A stretch of 64,000 nucleotides of DNA from Clostridium sp. (GCA_023664385.1 JAMPFU010000002.1:1-64000), one strand, 5' to 3'. Shown: positions 1 to 8,761, counted from the stretch's first letter. Notes: generated by a model from the letters alone, not told the origin. Made by a program: numbers and translations.

Positions 1-186
1 GCGATTTCAAAAAGTGAGTTGTGCAAAATGTATAATTCATACGCAAGGTGCTTTGGAGCCGTCGGTACTTAGCGAGGTATTTTCGAGCTTAGTACCGTTA
101 CGTGCGACAAGCAGCGCAAGCGTGCCATGCATTGAATTATACATTTTGAACAACGTATTATCTAAAAAACATAGTTTTGCAATTGC
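1..186 (-). repeat. Structured intergenic repeat, copy A (nested hairpin)
   Basis: Non-coding stretch downstream of flhB. Arms 18-40 and 132-154 are complementary at 21 of 23 positions and enclose a core with GGAGCCGTCGGTACTTAG (about 54-71) and GTACCGTTACGTGCGAC (about 92-108). An inner hairpin forms between GGTAC and GTACC, and a weaker outer stem pairs 1-12 with 175-186. The core recurs at 32316-32512 with completely different but again self-complementary arms. Orientation is assigned as minus because GGCACGCTTGCGCT, the motif shared with the copy at 49265-49413, reads on that strand. The left limit may lie outside the window. Whether it is a mobile element or a structured RNA is unknown. 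Confidence 0.75.
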
Positions 187-204
187 CTGTCATCCCCTTA
201 GGAC

Positions 205-1326
205 TTAGCTGGCTTTATTTTTTATTCCATAAACGTAAGCAAGAATTTCTGCCACCGACTGATAAAGCTCAGGCGGTATTTCCCTTCCAATGTCAACATT
301 GGAATACAGCATCCTTGCAAGCGGTTTATTTTCTACAATCTCCACGCCATTTTCCTTGGCAAGGTCTCTTATCTTAAAGGCAAGATAATCCGCTCCCTTT
401 GCCGTAACGACAGGTGCGTCACTTACCGTATTGTCATATTTCAGTGCAACAGCAAAATGTGTAGGGTTTGTTATTACAACATCTGCCTCAGGAATGCTCT
501 GCATCATACGTCTTCTTGACGCCTGCTGCATTCTCTGCCTCTGCTGGCTCTTTACCTTTGGATCACCTTCCTGGTTTTTATATTCATCCTTGACCTCCTG
601 CTTTGTCATTTTTATATCCTGCTTGTGCTTCCATCTCTGAAATATGTAATCAGCAAGGCTCAGCACAATATAGACTAAGGATATTTTAATTCCAAGCTCC
701 ATGACAAGGTCAAACAAAATACCAAGACAATCCTTTATGGTCAAGGTGTACAGCGACAAGATAACGCCTACGTTGTCCTTGACAACCGAGTATGCTATGG
801 CGGCAAACAATACAATCTTAAAAACTGACATCAGCAGCTCAAACAATGCCTGCTTTGAAAACATACGCTTAAATCCGCTTATAGGGTTCATCTTATTAAA
901 CTTCGGCTTTAGCGGCTTTGTCGTCACCATCCATTTAATCTGAACCTTCTGCGACATAAAAGAAACAATAAATGCCACTGCCAAAAAAGGAAGGCTTGTA
1001 ATCAGCAGATAGATGATGGCGTCAAGCAATATCTGCCATGCAGTTACAGAGTTAAAGTCATCCTTTGGATAGATTGACATTTCCCTCCAAAAGGAGAAAA
1101 AAACACCCTGCATCCGCTCACCCAAAAAACCGATAAAAACTCTAAGGCACAGAAAAAGCGCCAAAAGTGAAAACGCAGATGAAATCTCTTTACTTTTAGC
1201 TACCTGTCCTTCCTTACGTGTATCCTCAATTTTCTTTGCCGTCGGTTCCTCCGTTTTTTCACCGCCCTGTCCATCCTGGGCAAAAAACTGGAGATTATAT
1301 TTTATACCGGAGCCGTATAACTCCAT
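205..1326 (-). CDS. flhB: Flagellar export gate switch protein FlhB
   Basis: FlhB sits in the membrane export gate of the flagellar type III system and switches export from rod/hook to filament substrates. The N-terminus is basic and polar (GGEKTEEPTAKK), followed by four hydrophobic segments, a charged linker and a cytoplasmic domain with the autocleavage motif NPTH at about residues 287-290. At 373 residues it has the usual family length. The ATG at 1326 was chosen because GGAGG lies 8 nt upstream; the longer frame to 1341 runs back into fliR. The fliR stop is one base upstream of the start, so coupled translation is likely. It is the last flagellar gene in view; flhA probably follows outside the window. 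Confidence 0.95.
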   Translation of the reverse strand: MELYGSGIKYNLQFFAQDGQGGEKTEEPTAKKIEDTRKEGQVAKSKEISSAFSLLALFLCLRVFIGFLGERMQGVFFSFWREMSIYPKDDFNSVTAWQILLDAIIYLLITSLPFLAVAFIVSFMSQKVQIKWMVTTKPLKPKFNKMNPISGFKRMFSKQALFELLMSVFKIVLFAAIAYSVVKDNVGVILSLYTLTIKDCLGILFDLVMELGIKISLVYIVLSLADYIFQRWKHKQDIKMTKQEVKDEYKNQEGDPKVKSQQRQRMQQASRRRMMQSIPEADVVITNPTHFAVALKYDNTVSDAPVVTAKGADYLAFKIRDLAKENGVEIVENKPLARMLYSNVDIGREIPPELYQSVAEILAYVYGIKNKAS

Positions 1327-1327
1327 A

Positions 1328-2101
1328 TCAGAAGCCTCCAATCAGAGAATTAACCATTGTCTGCATTCTATCCATCAGAATATTTGTTATTCCCGGGATA
1401 AAAACAATAACGATTGTAAGCGCTAACATTCCTATCATAACCTTCATCTGCATTCCTATGGCAAACATATTCATCTGCGGCGAGCTCTTTGTCAAAACGC
1501 CCAAAATTACGTTTAACATTGTCATAGAAATAAAGATTGGCATGGCAATCATAAAGCCGATGTTATAATATTGTATGATAAAATCAAGTACGGTTACATA
1601 CAGCCTGTCAAAGCTTGCATTTACCTGACCCACGGGAATAATGTCAAAGGTCTGGGCTATGGCTTTTATAATGTAATGGTGCATTCCCGTTATTAGGATG
1701 ATGACATAGATAAGCTTATCATAAAGCTCTGCAGTAATCGTAACCATTGCCCCTGTACTTGGATCAAAGTTGGTAGACATGGTAAAGCCAATTTCCCTGT
1801 CAATAAATTCGCCTGCAAGAATAAGGGTTGACATGACAAGCCTCGCAACAAACCCAAGGGATAACCCAACCACCGCTTCCTTAATGACAAGCATGGAATA
1901 GCCAAGCACCGAGGAATAAACGGGAAGCGCGATATCCTTTGCGGAAAAAACGGTCAGGGAAATACATGCTGCAATCAGTACCCGAAGTCTTGCATTTACG
2001 CTTCTGTGTCCAAAAAGCGGAGCAACTGCAGTAAAGGCGCCTGTCCTTACTACTACAAGCAAAAATGATTCTAATGTTAAGGTTGATATCGTCAAATCCA
2101 A
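1328..2101 (-). CDS. fliR: Flagellar export gate protein FliR
   Basis: FliR forms the export gate with FliP and FliQ. The 257-residue product is almost wholly hydrophobic, with about six membrane segments and the family-typical EFIDREIGFTMSTNFDP loop near residues 100-115. The start is read as TTG at 2101, preceded by GAGGT at 8 nt; no ATG fits a ribosome site there. The gene lies 6 nt downstream of fliQ, and its stop is one base before flhB. The fliO-fliP-fliQ-fliR-flhB order is classic for Firmicute flagellar operons. Assignment is firm; the TTG start is an inference from spacing. Confidence 0.94.
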   Translation of the reverse strand: MDLTISTLTLESFLLVVVRTGAFTAVAPLFGHRSVNARLRVLIAACISLTVFSAKDIALPVYSSVLGYSMLVIKEAVVGLSLGFVARLVMSTLILAGEFIDREIGFTMSTNFDPSTGAMVTITAELYDKLIYVIILITGMHHYIIKAIAQTFDIIPVGQVNASFDRLYVTVLDFIIQYYNIGFMIAMPIFISMTMLNVILGVLTKSSPQMNMFAIGMQMKVMIGMLALTIVIVFIPGITNILMDRMQTMVNSLIGGF

Positions 2102-2107
2102 AACATA

Positions 2108-2377
2108 CTACCTCACAAACTCTCCAAATCTGCTGTACAAATCCTGAATAAACGAAAGAATATTTGTTAATATCCAGTCACCGCATATAATCAACGTCAA
2201 AAAAATGGAAAGCATCTTTGGCACAAAGGTCAAGGTCTGCTCCTGTATGGACGTGACAGTCTGAAAAATACTGATTATAAGTCCAACAATAAGAGACACA
2301 AGCAGCATAGGCGCACTGCACTTTAATACAAGCCATATAGCCTGAACTGCTACATCCATAACGTCGCCTGTCGTCAC
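2108..2377 (-). CDS. fliQ: Flagellar export gate protein FliQ
   Basis: Small export-gate subunit of 89 residues, the usual length. It contains two hydrophobic helices (about residues 14-37 and 50-73) separated by the conserved ISIFQTVTSIQEQTL stretch of FliQ proteins. Translation appears to begin at GTG (2377) behind GAGGTGATAAATT. It lies between fliP and fliR with gaps of 30 and 6 nt, consistent with co-translation of the FliPQR complex in fixed order. Confidence 0.95.
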   Translation of the reverse strand: MTTGDVMDVAVQAIWLVLKCSAPMLLVSLIVGLIISIFQTVTSIQEQTLTFVPKMLSIFLTLIICGDWILTNILSFIQDLYSRFGEFVR

Positions 2378-2407
2378 AATTTATCACCTCTATCTTACTT
2401 AAAACTG

Positions 2408-3229
2408 TCATAAATGAAAGGACGAAACGAGCTGTCCTATCACTAAATTCCAACCGTCGGCAAGAATAAACAAAAGTATCTTAAACGGCATGGATATTGT
2501 CGTTGGCGGCAGCATCATCATACCCATTGCCATGAGCACCGACGCCACAACCATGTCGATAACAATAAACGGTATATATATCAAAAAGCCGATTATAAAT
2601 GCGGCTCTAAGCTCACTGATAATAAATGCCGGAATGACAACGGTAATCGGAATATCATTCACGCTTTCAACCGTTCCCATGTCAGCAATATCCATAAACA
2701 GCCGAAGATCCTCCTGCCTTACCTGTCCGAGCATAAATTCCCTTACCGGCTGTATACATCTGTCAATCGCTTCCTCCTGGCTGATTTCATCTGCCGTAAG
2801 CGGGTCAATCGCCTCAGTCTTTACCTGAGAAAACACCGGACTCATAATAAATAATGTCAAAAATAACGAGAGCCCTATCAATACATTATTTGGCGGCGAC
2901 GATTGCGTTCCTATTGCAGTCCTTAAAAAATGAAGAACAACAATAATTCTCGTAAAGGACGTCACCATAACTAATATTGACGGAGCTATTGAAATTATTG
3001 TTATAACCAATAAAATCTGCAAGGTGCCTGAAAGAGTTGTCGAATCAGAGTTGGTATCAAGCGTAAGTCCTACTGAAACGCCGTCGTCATCGTCAAATTC
3101 CTCGTCCATGCCCTCCTCAGCATCGGTTTCCGGGGTAATACCCGTAGCATATGAAGTTGTGCCAGAAAATATAACAACTATAGCAATAAAAAGAAGTATT
3201 ACATATTTGCAAAGTTTTTTATATTTCAT
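2408..3229 (-). CDS. fliP: Flagellar export gate protein FliP
   Basis: FliP is the main pore subunit of the export gate. It has an N-terminal signal-like helix (residues 5-27, ending near TTSYATG), then an unusually acidic stretch (EEGMDEEFDDDDG, about residues 38-50), then the hydrophobic FliP core with the recognisable TSFTRIIVVLHFLR and MGMMMLPP segments. At 273 residues it is slightly longer than the enterobacterial protein, explained by the acidic insert. It is followed by fliQ after 30 nt and preceded by fliO. Confidence 0.95.
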   Translation of the reverse strand: MKYKKLCKYVILLFIAIVVIFSGTTSYATGITPETDAEEGMDEEFDDDDGVSVGLTLDTNSDSTTLSGTLQILLVITIISIAPSILVMVTSFTRIIVVLHFLRTAIGTQSSPPNNVLIGLSLFLTLFIMSPVFSQVKTEAIDPLTADEISQEEAIDRCIQPVREFMLGQVRQEDLRLFMDIADMGTVESVNDIPITVVIPAFIISELRAAFIIGFLIYIPFIVIDMVVASVLMAMGMMMLPPTTISMPFKILLFILADGWNLVIGQLVSSFHL

Positions 3230-3252
3230 CCTAAAAACCCACTTTATCTGTC

Positions 3253-3654
3253 TTATTTCGTATCCTGATTTTTATTATTCGTTTCTGATTTTGTCTTAAA
3301 CTGTGCCAGAACATCCTTAAAGCTCTTTTTAGGATTATCTACATCATGAAAGCCCTCCGCGTCCCGGGGAGTATAATCGGACAGCTTATCAATAAGAGTA
3401 ACATTGTCCTTTCCTACTCCCAGTGCATAATATGAGCCATCAATCTCCACAACAACCAAAAATTTGTTGTTACCGAGACTCATGGACTCAACTATTTTTA
3501 AGTTTGTTCTCCCACTCAAAGAATTTTTGTGAAATCCGGCAACAAGCTTCGTACCATAATATGCCAATACAAGTATAATAATAAAAATAAGAATAAGCTT
3601 TATTGTCTGCCAAACAACACCAAATCCCGTACTGTTGGTAAGAAAAATGAACAC
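3253..3654 (-). CDS. fliO: Flagellar assembly protein FliO/FliZ-like
   Basis: FliO is a small bitopic membrane protein that helps FliP ring assembly. The 133-residue product has one transmembrane helix (about residues 14-35), then a compact domain with LKIVESMSLGNNKFLVVVEIDGS, the FliO/FliZ signature, and a polar C-terminal tail. The start is GTG at 3654, two bases after the cheY stop. FliO proteins diverge strongly, so the call rests on architecture plus position directly upstream of fliP. Confidence 0.88.
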   Translation of the reverse strand: MFIFLTNSTGFGVVWQTIKLILIFIIILVLAYYGTKLVAGFHKNSLSGRTNLKIVESMSLGNNKFLVVVEIDGSYYALGVGKDNVTLIDKLSDYTPRDAEGFHDVDNPKKSFKDVLAQFKTKSETNNKNQDTK

Positions 3655-3656
3655 GA

Positions 3657-4019
3657 TTAACCAACTACCTTTTTAACAGCTTCAAGAACTCTGTCAGGCT
3701 GGAACGGCTTAACAATAAAGTCCCTTGCTCCTGACTGTATTGCCTCAATAACCATGGCCTGCTGTCCCATTGCAGAACACATTACAACACTCGCATTCGG
3801 ATCATTTGCCTTAATCTGCTTCAGTGCCTGTATACCGTCCATCTCAGGCATCGTGATATCCATAAGTACAAGATCTGGCTTTGTCTCGGCATATTTCTCA
3901 ACAGCCTTTGCACCGTTTTCTGCCTCTCCTGCGACATTGTAGCCATTCTTTACTAAGATATCCTTAATCATCATTCTCATAAAAGCTGCATCATCACATA
4001 TAAGTATACTTTTTGCCAT
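3657..4019 (-). CDS. cheY: Chemotaxis response regulator CheY
   Basis: Single receiver-domain protein (120 residues) with no output domain, as expected for CheY. The acidic pocket D9-D10, phospho-acceptor D54 (in VLMDITMPEMDG), S82 and K104 (FIVKPF) are all present. When phosphorylated by CheA it should bind the FliM/FliY switch and change motor rotation. It lies between fliY and fliO, as in other Firmicute flagellar operons, next to genes for its binding target (FliM) and its phosphatase (FliY). Its ribosome site is AAGGAG. Confidence 0.96.
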   Translation of the reverse strand: MAKSILICDDAAFMRMMIKDILVKNGYNVAGEAENGAKAVEKYAETKPDLVLMDITMPEMDGIQALKQIKANDPNASVVMCSAMGQQAMVIEAIQSGARDFIVKPFQPDRVLEAVKKVVG

Positions 4020-4033
4020 AATTTATTCTCCTT

Positions 4034-5221
4034 TTACATTTTTTCCTTAATAATTTCCGTGATCCTGATACCGAAGCTTTCCTCGATAACAACTACCTCA
4101 CCCTTTGCGACAAGCTTTTGGTTTACCATTACATCTATAGCTTCACCTGCAAGCTTATCTAATTCAATGATTGTACCCGGAGAAAATTCAAGAATTTCTT
4201 TTATTGATTTTCTTGTTCTTCCTAATACAACGGAAACCTCCAAAGGTACATCCATTATTAAATCTATGTTCTCCTGCTGTAAAGCAGGATTAACAAACGA
4301 ATTAAATGCCTGGAACTGAACGTTTTGTACATTCACATCCTGCTGCGGCATCATCGGAACTCCCATCATTGGCGCCCCTGACATCGGTGCACCCATCATA
4401 GGCATTCCCATCATCGGCTGCTGCATACCCTGCATCTGCGGCTGTGCCATTGCCGGTTGAGGCTGTGGTTGTGGCTGCGGTGGTGGTGTAGGAGCCGGTG
4501 TTGCGGCTGGTGCTGGTGGAGGTGGTGCTGCTTGTGAAGCTCCATCCCCTTCATCTGCACTAAATATGTTATATAACTCCTTGGCAAAATCAATTGGGTA
4601 GAGCTGCATGATCGTACTGTCCACCAAATCGCCTATGGTCATTCTAAATGTAACCTCGACGAAATCATTGGTAAGAAATGCATCTACCTTCGATGTATCA
4701 ATATCTCCTGCCATATCCACCAAATCTGCCGAAGGAGGACTGATATCTATTTTACGATTTAACATGGAGGAAAGGGAGGTTGCCGCCGAACCCATCATTT
4801 GGTTCATGGCTTCACAGATTGCACTAAAGTGAAGCTCAGAAAGCTCGGCTGACGGGTTTAGTCCATCCCCACCCATCATCAAATCAGTTATTATCTTAAC
4901 ATCATCTTCCTTAAGTATCAATACATTGTTTCCATCAATACCCTCACGATAGAAAATATTTATGAAAACACAAGGCTTCTCATAATTTGAAGTTAAATTT
5001 TCCCAATTGTTGATTTTAACAACAGGGGTTGTTATAAGTACCTTTTGGTTTACTAAGGAATAAAGAGTTGTTGCCGCCGTACCCATACATATGTTGGATA
5101 TTTCACCGATGGCATCTTTTTCTTCATCTGCAAGTGCTGCTCCGTTACTTTCAGCTGCGCTGTCATCAGACGCTCCGCCAAGTAACGCATTAATCTCCTC
5201 CTGAGATAACATACCGTCCAT
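4034..5221 (-). CDS. fliY: Flagellar switch and CheY-P phosphatase FliY
   Basis: FliY replaces FliN in Firmicutes: it forms part of the C-ring and dephosphorylates CheY-P. An N-terminal CheY-binding-like peptide (LSQEEINALLGG) precedes a CheC-type domain with two intact phosphatase motifs, D36-x3-E40-x2-N43 and S133-x3-E137-x2-N140. Residues 231-297 form a Pro/Ala, then Pro/Gln, then Met/Gly-rich linker with repeated MMGxPM units, and residues 319-395 are the FliN-like SpoA domain. At 395 residues it is a little longer than Bacillus FliY because of the linker. It lies 5 nt downstream of fliM. Confidence 0.95.
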   Translation of the reverse strand: MDGMLSQEEINALLGGASDDSAAESNGAALADEEKDAIGEISNICMGTAATTLYSLVNQKVLITTPVVKINNWENLTSNYEKPCVFINIFYREGIDGNNVLILKEDDVKIITDLMMGGDGLNPSAELSELHFSAICEAMNQMMGSAATSLSSMLNRKIDISPPSADLVDMAGDIDTSKVDAFLTNDFVEVTFRMTIGDLVDSTIMQLYPIDFAKELYNIFSADEGDGASQAAPPPPAPAATPAPTPPPQPQPQPQPAMAQPQMQGMQQPMMGMPMMGAPMSGAPMMGVPMMPQQDVNVQNVQFQAFNSFVNPALQQENIDLIMDVPLEVSVVLGRTRKSIKEILEFSPGTIIELDKLAGEAIDVMVNQKLVAKGEVVVIEESFGIRITEIIKEKM

Positions 5222-5226
5222 CTCTT

Positions 5227-6207
5227 TTATTCCTCCTCTCTGATTATTTCTGTAACTTTAACTGCATATTTCTTTTCCGATGAACCTGGTAACGCTTTAA
5301 ATTTTACAATATTACCAACATAAACATCAAGCTCATCTTCCACTTTTTTATTTAATTTTATAATATCACCAACCTGAAGGTTGATAAAATCCATAACCAT
5401 TATGGTGCTCGTACCAAGCTCCGCAGAAATCGGTATCTGCGCCTTGTTAATTACTGTTTCAATAAACTCAGTATAGCTTTGCTCATCCTTCGCCTGCATC
5501 GTAGAAAACCAGTACTTGGTATTCAGCTTATCCATGATGTCTTCCAGCGTTATATAAGGGAGACATATATTCATAAGTCCCTCAACGCCACCGATATTTA
5601 TGTTGATTGTCACAATGGCAATCATCTCGGAGGGCGATATAATCTGTGCAAACTGCGAATTGGTTTCTATCCTTTCCAGATATGGCGCAATTTCAACAAC
5701 ATTCTTCCACGGTTCCCTGAGCAAATCAATAATAATATTAAAAATCCTTTCGAGAACGGAAAGCTCTATCTCTGAAAAATCCCGCATTTTGTCAAGAGGT
5801 TCTCCAAACCCGCCAAGCATTCTGTCAATAATTGCATAACCTATATTTGTTGCAATCTCCATAATAATGTTGCCCTTCATCGGCGACATATTGACAACTC
5901 CAAGAAGCACTGGATTGGAAAGGGCATTTGAAAACTCAGAATATGTTACCGCCTCCGAGTTCATAACCTCAACCTGTACATTCTTTCTAAAATATGCAGG
6001 AAGGTTGCTGCTTAGAAGTCGCCCAAAATGCTCAAATATAATCTCCAGAGTTCTAAGGTGTTCTTTTGAAAACTTCGCCGGTCTTGAAAAGTCGTACTCC
6101 TTGACCTTTACAGTCGGCGTTTCCTCTATATCTCCAACATCCAGTTCACCAGAGCTTAATTGCTTTAACAGGTTATCTATTTCATTTTGTGAGAGTACGT
6201 CTGCCAC
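5227..6207 (-). CDS. fliM: Flagellar motor switch protein FliM
   Basis: FliM is the C-ring protein that receives CheY-P and controls rotation direction. The N-terminal CheY-P-binding peptide LSQNEIDNLLKQL is clear, followed by the CheC-like middle domain and a C-terminal SpoA domain. The start was placed at GTG 6207 (protein begins ADVLSQ after Met) because GGAGG sits 8 nt upstream; a longer reading from 6216 would start inside the ribosome site itself. Length 326 residues, typical for the family. Confidence 0.95.
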   Translation of the reverse strand: MADVLSQNEIDNLLKQLSSGELDVGDIEETPTVKVKEYDFSRPAKFSKEHLRTLEIIFEHFGRLLSSNLPAYFRKNVQVEVMNSEAVTYSEFSNALSNPVLLGVVNMSPMKGNIIMEIATNIGYAIIDRMLGGFGEPLDKMRDFSEIELSVLERIFNIIIDLLREPWKNVVEIAPYLERIETNSQFAQIISPSEMIAIVTININIGGVEGLMNICLPYITLEDIMDKLNTKYWFSTMQAKDEQSYTEFIETVINKAQIPISAELGTSTIMVMDFINLQVGDIIKLNKKVEDELDVYVGNIVKFKALPGSSEKKYAVKVTEIIREEE

Positions 6208-6234
6208 ACATCTCACCTCCTAAGCTCATAGTGT

Positions 6235-6750
6235 CTACTGTGCTACCCAATCATAAAACTCCACGGAATAAATACATTCTGTATTAAAGTATTCCTTAAA
6301 TTCTACAAGCAGCTTTTCCTTTATCTCACTTCGTACATTTACGTCAATAACCTGACTATATGTATACTGCCCAACAACATCTCTCGTCTTATCATAGATG
6401 AAAGAAGTAGACTCAGAAAGCGTAGTATTTATCTTTTCATAATCCTTCGCTGTCTTATCCATCTTGATTGAAAGACCATACTTCAGCGCATGAATATCAC
6501 CGTCGTCCGATACAAGGTTAATTGGACTTCCTGCCTCAAGCTTAAATTCTACAAGATTGTTTACATCCACCTTTCCTGCCGAGGCAGCGCTCTGTGATGT
6601 AAGCTCTAAGTCAAGCACCTCGGATATATCTCCAATCAGCTTGTTTGTCTTAGCCGCTGACGGCATAAAGACAAAGAATAAAATAATGTTAAAAACAAGG
6701 TTTATAATACTTATTGCTAAAATAAGTACGGTTATAAGATTTTTTTTCAT
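6235..6750 (-). CDS. fliL: Flagellar basal-body protein FliL
   Basis: FliL is a single-pass membrane protein that surrounds the stator and supports torque. The 171-residue product starts with a short basic cytoplasmic end (MKKN), one transmembrane helix (about residues 5-27) and an extracytoplasmic domain ending in YFNTECIYSVEFYDWVAQ. The ATG at 6750 was chosen because a GGGAG site lies just upstream and the longer reading would overlap motB. Its place between motB and fliM is the usual one. Confidence 0.88.
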   Translation of the reverse strand: MKKNLITVLILAISIINLVFNIILFFVFMPSAAKTNKLIGDISEVLDLELTSQSAASAGKVDVNNLVEFKLEAGSPINLVSDDGDIHALKYGLSIKMDKTAKDYEKINTTLSESTSFIYDKTRDVVGQYTYSQVIDVNVRSEIKEKLLVEFKEYFNTECIYSVEFYDWVAQ

Positions 6751-6775
6751 TGCGTGACTCCCTTCAGTTTTTAAT

Positions 6776-7618
6776 CTACTCTGAATTTTGGCTGTTATAT
6801 ATCTTGATGCATACCCGTCTGTTCTTCGCCCTGCCCTCCTCCGTTGCATTGGAGGCTATCGGCTTGCTTTCACCATATCCTGCAATCTTCATGTTTGACT
6901 CAATAAAATTCTCCTGAGCTATAATATATTCATATACGTTTCTTGCTCTCTCGGTAGAAAGCTGCCTGTTATTTTCAAAGGCGGAGGACGATACAGGTAC
7001 ATTGTCCGTATGCCCTTCAATCTCAATTATACAATACTTATACTTGGTAAGTATACTGGCAATTTTCTGTAAAAACAGCTTTTGATCATCTCTTATCTGG
7101 GCACTGCCAGACTCAAACAGAATTGATCCCTCCAAATCCATTTCAACGTACTGTTCATTGTAATCAATATTGATCATAGTGTCTATTCTGTAGGATTCGG
7201 CAAGCTGTACAATTTCCTCGTACATCTCCTCGGATTGTGCCTCTCCTCTTGCCTCGTATTCCTCTTTCAGCTCCTGATCGGAAAGCTTCTCAGCGTCAGA
7301 AGAAGATGATACACTTTCTTCTCCTGTGGTTCCCTCAATATTTTTACCTGCTTCCGTCATAATACTGTAAACATCAGGAATCTGTGTTACGCCACCCGAC
7401 ATCATATCTCCATTTACAAGAGATACATTTCCATCCTCCATGACAGTAAAGGAAATATTGTCAAAGGATGCGGCAATTTTTTGTATTTTGCCTTCGTCCA
7501 TCGTCGAGCTTGCAAACAAAAGTACGAAGAAGCAGAGCAAAAGGTTCATAAGGTCACTGAATGTCGCCATCCATGCCGGCGAGCCTTCCTCAGCCGGCGG
7601 GTCTTTTCTCTTAGCCAT
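6776..7618 (-). CDS. motB: Stator protein MotB
   Basis: MotB anchors the stator to peptidoglycan and carries the ion-binding aspartate. D22 lies at the start of the single membrane helix (FSDLMNLLLCFFVLLFAS), and the C-terminal OmpA-like domain has the binding motif IEGHTDNVP and the NRRVCIKI end. The start at 7618 overlaps the motA stop in the arrangement ATGGCTAA, so the two are translationally coupled; GAGGAGG lies upstream within motA. Length 280 residues. Whether the motor uses H+ or Na+ cannot be told reliably. Confidence 0.95.
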   Translation of the reverse strand: MAKRKDPPAEEGSPAWMATFSDLMNLLLCFFVLLFASSTMDEGKIQKIAASFDNISFTVMEDGNVSLVNGDMMSGGVTQIPDVYSIMTEAGKNIEGTTGEESVSSSSDAEKLSDQELKEEYEARGEAQSEEMYEEIVQLAESYRIDTMINIDYNEQYVEMDLEGSILFESGSAQIRDDQKLFLQKIASILTKYKYCIIEIEGHTDNVPVSSSAFENNRQLSTERARNVYEYIIAQENFIESNMKIAGYGESKPIASNATEEGRAKNRRVCIKIYNSQNSE

Positions 7619-8402
7619 TAGCCGGTTCCTCCTCACTCATTGCCTTTCTCTCACCAGGAGAAAGGAAGGATTTGAGCTTTTCTTCTATAACTCTAGGGTT
7701 TTCTCCTGCCTGTATGGATAAAATACCCTCAATCATTACCTCTTTCAGTTTTATTTCCGTATCATTTAATGTTCCAAGCTTCGTTGAAACCGGCGTACAA
7801 ATCCAGTTTGCAAGCACGGAACCATATAATGTAGTAACAAGTGCGACAGCCATGTTCGGTCCGATGGAGTCAGGATCCGACAAGTCCTTAAGCATGTTAA
7901 TAAGACCTATAAGCGTACCAATCATACCCCAAGCAGGTCCCATGGCACCAAGGCCTTTCCAAAATTGTATGTTAGCCTGATGACGTGCATCTACATTTAC
8001 AAGCTCTGCCTCAAGTATGCTTCTTACAAGCTCCGGGTCAGTACCATCCACGATAAGCATAACGCCCTTTTTCATAAATTCATCTTCAAGATTGTTTGCA
8101 GATTCCTCAAGCGCCAAAAGTCCCTCTCGTCTTGCAAGATTTGACAATTCAATAATAGACTTAATTGTATCGCCCTCGCTCTGTTTTGGCATCTTAAATA
8201 TAAGTAAAAATGATTTTAGTCCTGCCAGAAAGCTCTTTATATGGCTGGCAGCAAACATTGCACCGAACGCTCCACCGAATGTAATAAGCGCAGACGGAGG
8301 ATCAAGGAAAGAGCTAAGGGCACCCATTCCTTTCTCATTTGTGATACCGAAAATCATAAGTACAAACGCCAAAATAAGACCTATTATGGAAGCTAAATCC
8401 AC
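7611..8402 (-). CDS. motA: Stator protein MotA
   Basis: MotA forms the five-subunit ring around MotB and turns ion flow into torque. The 263-residue protein has two N-terminal membrane helices, a cytoplasmic loop with charged residues (ARREGLLALEES), and two C-terminal helices with the conserved GPAWGMIGTLIGLINML and MAVALVTTLYGSVLAN segments that hold the channel-lining residues. It lies 12 nt downstream of flbD and overlaps motB by 8 nt. Confidence 0.96.
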   Translation of the reverse strand: MDLASIIGLILAFVLMIFGITNEKGMGALSSFLDPPSALITFGGAFGAMFAASHIKSFLAGLKSFLLIFKMPKQSEGDTIKSIIELSNLARREGLLALEESANNLEDEFMKKGVMLIVDGTDPELVRSILEAELVNVDARHQANIQFWKGLGAMGPAWGMIGTLIGLINMLKDLSDPDSIGPNMAVALVTTLYGSVLANWICTPVSTKLGTLNDTEIKLKEVMIEGILSIQAGENPRVIEEKLKSFLSPGERKAMSEEEPANG

Positions 8403-8414
8403 TTTATCTCACCT

Positions 8415-8612
8415 CTATCCAACCGCATTTATCATATGCGTTTTCTTTTTGTATTCTATGACTAGATTTGTAACGTCTTCCGTTTTTTCCGTCACAATAA
8501 ATTTTTTACCGCTTACCAGTGTAATAACGGTATCAGGCGTCTCGTCAACAGTTTCTATGTGTTCGGCATTTATAGTAATTTTTGTTCCATTAAGCCTTGT
8601 AACCTCAATCAT
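8415..8612 (-). CDS. flbD: FlbD/SwrD family flagellar protein
   Basis: A 65-residue protein of the FlbD/SwrD family (starts MIEVTRLNGTKITIN, with the family ETVDETPDTVITL segment). Bacillus SwrD raises flagellar torque, possibly through the stator; here it is encoded immediately before motA, which fits. It is the first gene after the internal promoter at 8688-8716, with a leader of about 70 nt that contains a small A/T-rich hairpin (8645-8663). Confidence 0.9.
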   Translation of the reverse strand: MIEVTRLNGTKITINAEHIETVDETPDTVITLVSGKKFIVTEKTEDVTNLVIEYKKKTHMINAVG

Positions 8613-8687
8613 ACTTACACCTGCCCTTCCAAATAAAAACCAACAAAAAACGCCATGTTTTTTATGTATAAATTTTTAACATAAAAG

Positions 8688-8716
8688 ATTATAGCATATT
8701 TGTTTTTTAATGTCTA
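8688..8716 (-). promoter_or_regulatory. Internal promoter for flbD-motAB-...-flhB
   Basis: On the minus strand, TAGACA (8711-8716) and TATAAT (8688-8693) are separated by 17 nt, close to the housekeeping sigma consensus. The site lies just downstream of a terminator that ends the flgE transcript and upstream of flbD, so the late half of the flagellar cluster can be made independently of the early half. Confidence 0.7.
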
Positions 8717-8731
8717 CAAAAAAACAAGAGA

Positions 8732-8761
8732 CTGTCGCAATATTTTTTTTTACTGCGACAG
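8732..8761 (-). terminator. Rho-independent terminator after flgE
   Basis: An 8-bp perfect stem (CTGTCGCA 8732-8739 with TGCGACAG 8754-8761) and an A-rich loop are followed on the minus strand by a T-rich run starting about 6 nt later. It lies 37 nt past the flgE stop. The stem sequence matches the ends of the larger hairpins at 49435-49544 and 57363-57480. Confidence 0.75.

Noticed and set aside
8017-8679. Long open frame on the plus strand across motA and flbD
   Set aside because: It is antisense to motA/flbD, which have clear family motifs and ribosome sites; its product is Ser/Pro/Ile-rich with no recognisable pattern and no ribosome site.
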